Shown: in pieces, positions 7,168 to 9,954 of the stretch
How the letters are laid out: the number at the start of each line of letters is the position of its first letter
Position numbering within the stretch: position 1 is the stretch's first letter
Assembly (NCBI GenBank): GCA_018815265.1
Contig: JAHIYG010000229.1
Location: forward strand, 1 to 9,954
Direction: 5' to 3'
DNA length: 9,954 nt
Source of the DNA: Candidatus Altarchaeota archaeon
Lineage (GTDB): Archaea; Altiarchaeota; Altiarchaeia; IMC4; SCGC-AAA252-I15
The notes under the pieces: model-generated
Databases searched by the model: none
Told to the model about the DNA's origin: nothing
Seen by the model: the letters and a program-made list of their open reading frames with translations, nothing else
Position numbers and translations under genes: made by a program

Positions 7168-8301
7168 ATGAAAACCCGCAAAAAAATAGGCTCAATACAT
7201 GATTTTTTCAAGCAGTGTCCCAAGACAAGACTCCAGCACACCACAGCGATAAAGAAAATAACGGGCATAACTGATTTGAGCTATTTCGAAGGTTCAGTCA
7301 TATTCGGAACAGCCAGATTAGGCAGGGAAATACACTCTATCCTCCGAAGAAACGAGATTGAAATAATGGGATTCTCAGACAATGATAAACGCAAATGGGG
7401 GCGCAGAATCGATGGATTGAAAGTGACGCCCCCCTCTAACCTCCAGTCAGAACAAAAGATAATCATTGCATCCAAGTCTTTTCACGAGATACTCTCCCAG
7501 CTTAGGGTAGCAGGGCACAAAAACGTCTTCCCCCACTATGTCCTGACTGTTTTGTATCCTCGCACGTTTCCAAACCCAACCTTCCAAATCGATGCTGCCG
7601 GACTAATCAGGGAGCGGAAAAATATAATGAACGCATACTGCAAACTTGAGGATGAACACTCAAAAAGTGTCTTTCTAAGTCTTTTAAAATTCAGAGTGTC
7701 TCTTACACCATTTGACCTGCCTAAACCAACTGGTGAACCATACTTCCCTGACGGCTTCTGGAGTCTCTCAGATACTGAGACATACGTTGACGCCGGAGCA
7801 TACGACGGTGACACACTAAAACAGTTCATCACCCACAAAGGCGCCAAATTCAAAAGATACTATGCCATCGAACCTGACCAACTCAACTACAAAAAACTTT
7901 TAAAAAACATACCGCGTCGGTACAGCCGAAAAATCACACCTCTTCAACTCGGATTAGGCGCGAAAAAAGGCAGTGTACCATTTGCCAGCTGCGGCAAAAT
8001 TGATTCTTCAGTACGAAATGAAGGAAAAGACACGGTCGAGATAACAACGTTGGACGAATTATGCAGAGGTGAAGAAGTGTCAACCATAAAAATGGATGTG
8101 GAAGGATACGAGTCAGAAGCCATTTCCGGGGCGAAAAACACGATAAAAAAACACAAGCCTAAGCTGGCGCTAAGCGCATACCACTATCCACGGCATCTCT
8201 GGCAGCTGCAACTCCAGATAATGTCTATCAGAAAAGACTATAGATTCTATCTGAGACACCATGGATTAGGGATAGACGGCACGATACTTTATGCAATCTA
8301 A
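7168..8301 (+). CDS. FkbM-family methyltransferase with N-terminal Rossmann-like module
   Basis: Probable SAM-dependent O-methyltransferase of the FkbM type (Methyltransf_21), often found in surface glycan loci and acting on sugar hydroxyls. Numbering is from the upstream ATG at 7138 (387 residues). The C-terminal half is FkbM: YVDAGAYDGDT (216-226) binds SAM, followed by YAIEPD (242-247), VEITTLDEL (300-308) and IKMDVEGYESEAISGA (317-332). The N-terminal module has SVIFGTARLGREI (53-65), GFSDNDKRKWG (78-88) and KIIIAS (107-112), and resembles the C-terminal module of the zinc-site methyltransferase earlier in this window. I prefer the ATG at 7168 (residue 11) because the one at 7138 falls within the TATA-like region; neither has a clear Shine-Dalgarno. 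The stop overlaps the end of the converging radical SAM gene by 4 bases. Substrate unknown. Confidence 0.87.
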   Translation: MKTRKKIGSIHDFFKQCPKTRLQHTTAIKKITGITDLSYFEGSVIFGTARLGREIHSILRRNEIEIMGFSDNDKRKWGRRIDGLKVTPPSNLQSEQKIIIASKSFHEILSQLRVAGHKNVFPHYVLTVLYPRTFPNPTFQIDAAGLIRERKNIMNAYCKLEDEHSKSVFLSLLKFRVSLTPFDLPKPTGEPYFPDGFWSLSDTETYVDAGAYDGDTLKQFITHKGAKFKRYYAIEPDQLNYKKLLKNIPRRYSRKITPLQLGLGAKKGSVPFASCGKIDSSVRNEGKDTVEITTLDELCRGEEVSTIKMDVEGYESEAISGAKNTIKKHKPKLALSAYHYPRHLWQLQLQIMSIRKDYRFYLRHHGLGIDGTILYAI

Positions 8302-9365
8302 ACTTTTGAATTACGCCAGTCAACAGGCATTATCTCCTCTATCGGAACCGGCAAATCCCTACCATAAGTTTTTTTGATGAATCGATTCAGGAAATCCCTA
8401 CTCGCCGACACAAGGCATGTGCTCTCGCGCTGCCCAAAATACTTCATCCCTTTAGCGACAATATCCTTCAGCGGCTGGTCGAATATGTTGCCAAGTGAAA
8501 AATACATCCACGGACAAGGCAAAACATCCCCATACTGGGTTATTGAAATCATCCGTTTCACAGCAATACATCCTATATTCAACCCGTATCCAGGAGTCAA
8601 ATGCTCATATACGTGGTATTTACTCCTTAGGGAATCCAAATACTTGATGTCATCCTGAGTAATCAAAACATCAAAGTTCCCAGCCCACTCCCCTACTGGC
8701 TTGGGCCAGCAGACAGACACCGCAACCCCCTTGCTTTTTGCAAACTCAAGAAACCCAGCGAATTCCTCAGACATCAGCCTCTGGTGGGTGACCACCGTCG
8801 CTATGTGCATGTTCAAACCAGCCTTTTTTATGGAGTCAATGGCTTCTATCGCCCTCTTATACGCGCCTGGCTTGCGCCTGAATGAATCATGCTCCTCCTC
8901 GGAGAGGCTGTCTAAACTCAACTGTATCTTGTCAACACCTATCTCCTTAAGGTGTCTGGCTTTCTCATCAGTCATAAGCCAACCGTTGGTATCGCATTGT
9001 ATATAGAATTTAGACGGGTCAATCGCATCAATCAGCTGGTCCAAGTCACTGAAAGCCAATGGCTCACCACCTGTCACGTCAATATGTGCCAATCCCATCT
9101 CATCTGCTTGGCGCGACAAATCCCTGACATCCGATATAGTCAGCTTTCTAGCATCCCTCTTATGCTGGAAATCACTTATGGAACAGTGCTCGCATTTGAA
9201 GTTACATATGTAGTCATACTGCAGCTGTATTATGGCTATGCTTTCCCCCCTGGATAGCTTCTTCTCAAACTTCATTACCTTCTCATAGACTGCAGGCTTC
9301 TTTTTCTTAAGTTCCTGCCGCTTCTCCATCTCCAATGGCGTGAGTTTCTGGCACAGATTTTCCAT
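8298..9365 (-). CDS. Radical SAM enzyme with Twitch-like C-terminal iron-sulfur domain
   Basis: Radical SAM enzyme of 355 residues that should cleave S-adenosylmethionine with a [4Fe-4S] cluster. The cluster motif CNFKCEHC (Cys54, Cys58, Cys61) has the canonical CX3CX2C spacing. TGGEPL (98-103), QCDTNGWLM (123-131), DKIQLSLDS (145-153) and TVVTHQRL (190-197) are the usual SAM-contacting strands. The C-terminal part has Cys266, Gly279 and Cys284 in CX12GX4C spacing plus a later Cys317, which fits a shortened SPASM (Twitch) domain holding one auxiliary cluster; the full set of SPASM cysteines is absent. The N-terminal 40 or so residues are Lys/Glu-rich and helical-looking. The ATG at 9365 lies about 31 bases from a TATA-like box. 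In this setting a sugar dehydration, epimerisation or deoxygenation is plausible, but no peptide precursor or defining motif settles it. Confidence 0.86.
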   Translation of the reverse strand: MENLCQKLTPLEMEKRQELKKKKPAVYEKVMKFEKKLSRGESIAIIQLQYDYICNFKCEHCSISDFQHKRDARKLTISDVRDLSRQADEMGLAHIDVTGGEPLAFSDLDQLIDAIDPSKFYIQCDTNGWLMTDEKARHLKEIGVDKIQLSLDSLSEEEHDSFRRKPGAYKRAIEAIDSIKKAGLNMHIATVVTHQRLMSEEFAGFLEFAKSKGVAVSVCWPKPVGEWAGNFDVLITQDDIKYLDSLRSKYHVYEHLTPGYGLNIGCIAVKRMISITQYGDVLPCPWMYFSLGNIFDQPLKDIVAKGMKYFGQRESTCLVSASRDFLNRFIKKTYGRDLPVPIEEIMPVDWRNSKV

Positions 9366-9391
9366 TTTAGTCTAAATTAACTGGTTTCAGA

Positions 9392-9401
9392 GATTAAATA
9401 C
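9392..9401. promoter_or_regulatory. Bidirectional TATA-like box between radical SAM and epimerase genes
   Basis: GATTAAATAC reads GTATTTAATC on the other strand, so one box could be used in both directions. Its centre is about 31 bases from the ATG at 9365 on the - strand and about 29 bases from the TTG at 9426 on the + strand. Both distances suit archaeal leaderless transcripts. The 60-base gap has no other strong A/T-rich box apart from short runs near the - strand start. Confidence 0.5.
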
Positions 9402-9425
9402 ATTAAGGCCCATAGACTAAACAAT

Positions 9426-9954
9426 TTGAAAAAAATACTTGTGACCGGGTCATCGGGGTTCGTCGGAAAAAACCTGGTGCAACACCTAAACGGCAGGTAC
9501 AAGGTATTTGCCCCCGCCCACAGAGAACTTGAACTACTGGATTCTGAAAAGATTGCAGACTACATAGCCTCCCACGACATAGACCTAATAGTCCACTGCG
9601 CAAGCGTTGGCGGCTCAAGAAAGACAGGATACGACATTGGAAAAACAGACGTGGCATCCACCAATCTTGGGATGTTTCATAACCTGGCAAAATGCATCAA
9701 AGATGATATGCTAATGATACACTTGGGTTCTGGAGCAGAATACTCGCGTCCCCACTGGAAACCAAAAATGCCAGAGACATACTTCGGCTCCCATGTGCCT
9801 GAAGACCCATATGGCCATTCAAAATACCTGATGTCAAAGGAGGTTGAAAAGGCAGAAAACATAATCTGCCTCAGAATATTCGGATTATACGGGAAATACG
9901 AAGACTACACATTCAAGTTCATATCCAATGCGATAGTGAAAAACCTCCTCAAGA
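9426..9954 (+). CDS. NAD-dependent sugar epimerase/reductase (extended SDR), 3' end outside window
   Basis: N-terminal 176 residues of an extended short-chain dehydrogenase acting on nucleotide sugars. Residues 1-14 read LKKILVTGSSGFVG with the leading Leu codon (TTG) used as start, giving the beta-strand plus GXXGXXG NAD(P) motif at the expected place. Further on are RELELLDS (33-40), DLIVHCASVGGS (53-64), HLGSGAEYS (99-107) with the likely catalytic Ser102, and the active-site YGHSK (Tyr129, Lys133), followed by LRIFGLYGKYEDY (149-161). The Val-Gly-Gly after the CAS segment is reminiscent of GDP-fucose synthase-type epimerase/reductases, but the activity is not fixed. TTG at 9426 is chosen because no in-frame ATG occurs until residue 83, long after the nucleotide-binding motif, and because it lies about 29 bases from a TATA-like box. 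The frame is open to base 9954. Confidence 0.88.
   Translation, partial: MKKILVTGSSGFVGKNLVQHLNGRYKVFAPAHRELELLDSEKIADYIASHDIDLIVHCASVGGSRKTGYDIGKTDVASTNLGMFHNLAKCIKDDMLMIHLGSGAEYSRPHWKPKMPETYFGSHVPEDPYGHSKYLMSKEVEKAENIICLRIFGLYGKYEDYTFKFISNAIVKNLLK

Noticed and set aside
9403..9690. A 95-codon - strand frame near the window end
   Set aside because: Antisense to the epimerase and overlapping its promoter; the epimerase frame carries GXXGXXG and YXXXK motifs.
1..9954. tRNA, rRNA, CRISPR array, insertion sequence or attachment site
   Set aside because: No regularly spaced direct repeats, terminal inverted repeats, transposase or integrase motifs or RNA gene signatures were seen, and coding regions fill almost all of the window.

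Overview
The window looks like part of a cell-surface glycan biosynthesis locus from an archaeon, probably uncultured. Lineage cannot be fixed from the sequence. The archaeal call rests on four intergenic starts that sit about 25-32 bases downstream of A/T-rich TATA-like boxes, mostly without a Shine-Dalgarno sequence, which is the pattern of leaderless archaeal transcripts. It is also supported by TTG starts and by frequent ATA, AGA and AGG codons. Genes are tightly packed: the only intergenic gaps are 39, 65 and 60 bases at promoters and 3-4 bases elsewhere. There is no stretch over 300 bases without a gene.

Bases 2-3783 (+ strand) hold a four-gene run: a membrane GT-C glycosyltransferase of the PMT/ArnT type (5' end outside the window), a GtrB/DPM1-like family 2 glycosyltransferase with two membrane helices, a small GtrA-like membrane protein, and a zinc-finger SAM methyltransferase. 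The first three resemble the bacterial Gtr cassette, in which one enzyme loads a sugar on polyprenyl phosphate, a small protein helps flip it, and a GT-C enzyme moves it to an acceptor outside the membrane.

Bases 3787-7114 (- strand) hold a two-gene operon: a NeuB-family (sialic acid synthase-like) enzyme fused to a C-terminal cupin, and four bases downstream a ThDP-dependent enzyme of the acetolactate synthase superfamily. This pair is the most unusual part of the window. It suggests synthesis of a nonulosonic-acid-like or branched keto sugar, but the product cannot be read from sequence.

Bases 7138-9954 hold three single genes in alternating directions: an FkbM-type methyltransferase with an N-terminal Rossmann-like module (+), a radical SAM enzyme with a Twitch-like C-terminus (-), and the 5' part of an NAD-dependent sugar epimerase/reductase starting at TTG and cut by the window end (+). 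Two divergent intergenic regions (near 7127 and 9396) each carry near-symmetric TATA-like boxes that could serve both directions.

Together the genes describe making, modifying (methylation, epimerisation, radical chemistry, PEP or pyruvate condensation) and exporting an unusual surface sugar. The frequent flips of direction around single genes are typical of exchangeable glycan islands. No tRNA, rRNA, CRISPR, insertion sequence or transposase was seen.
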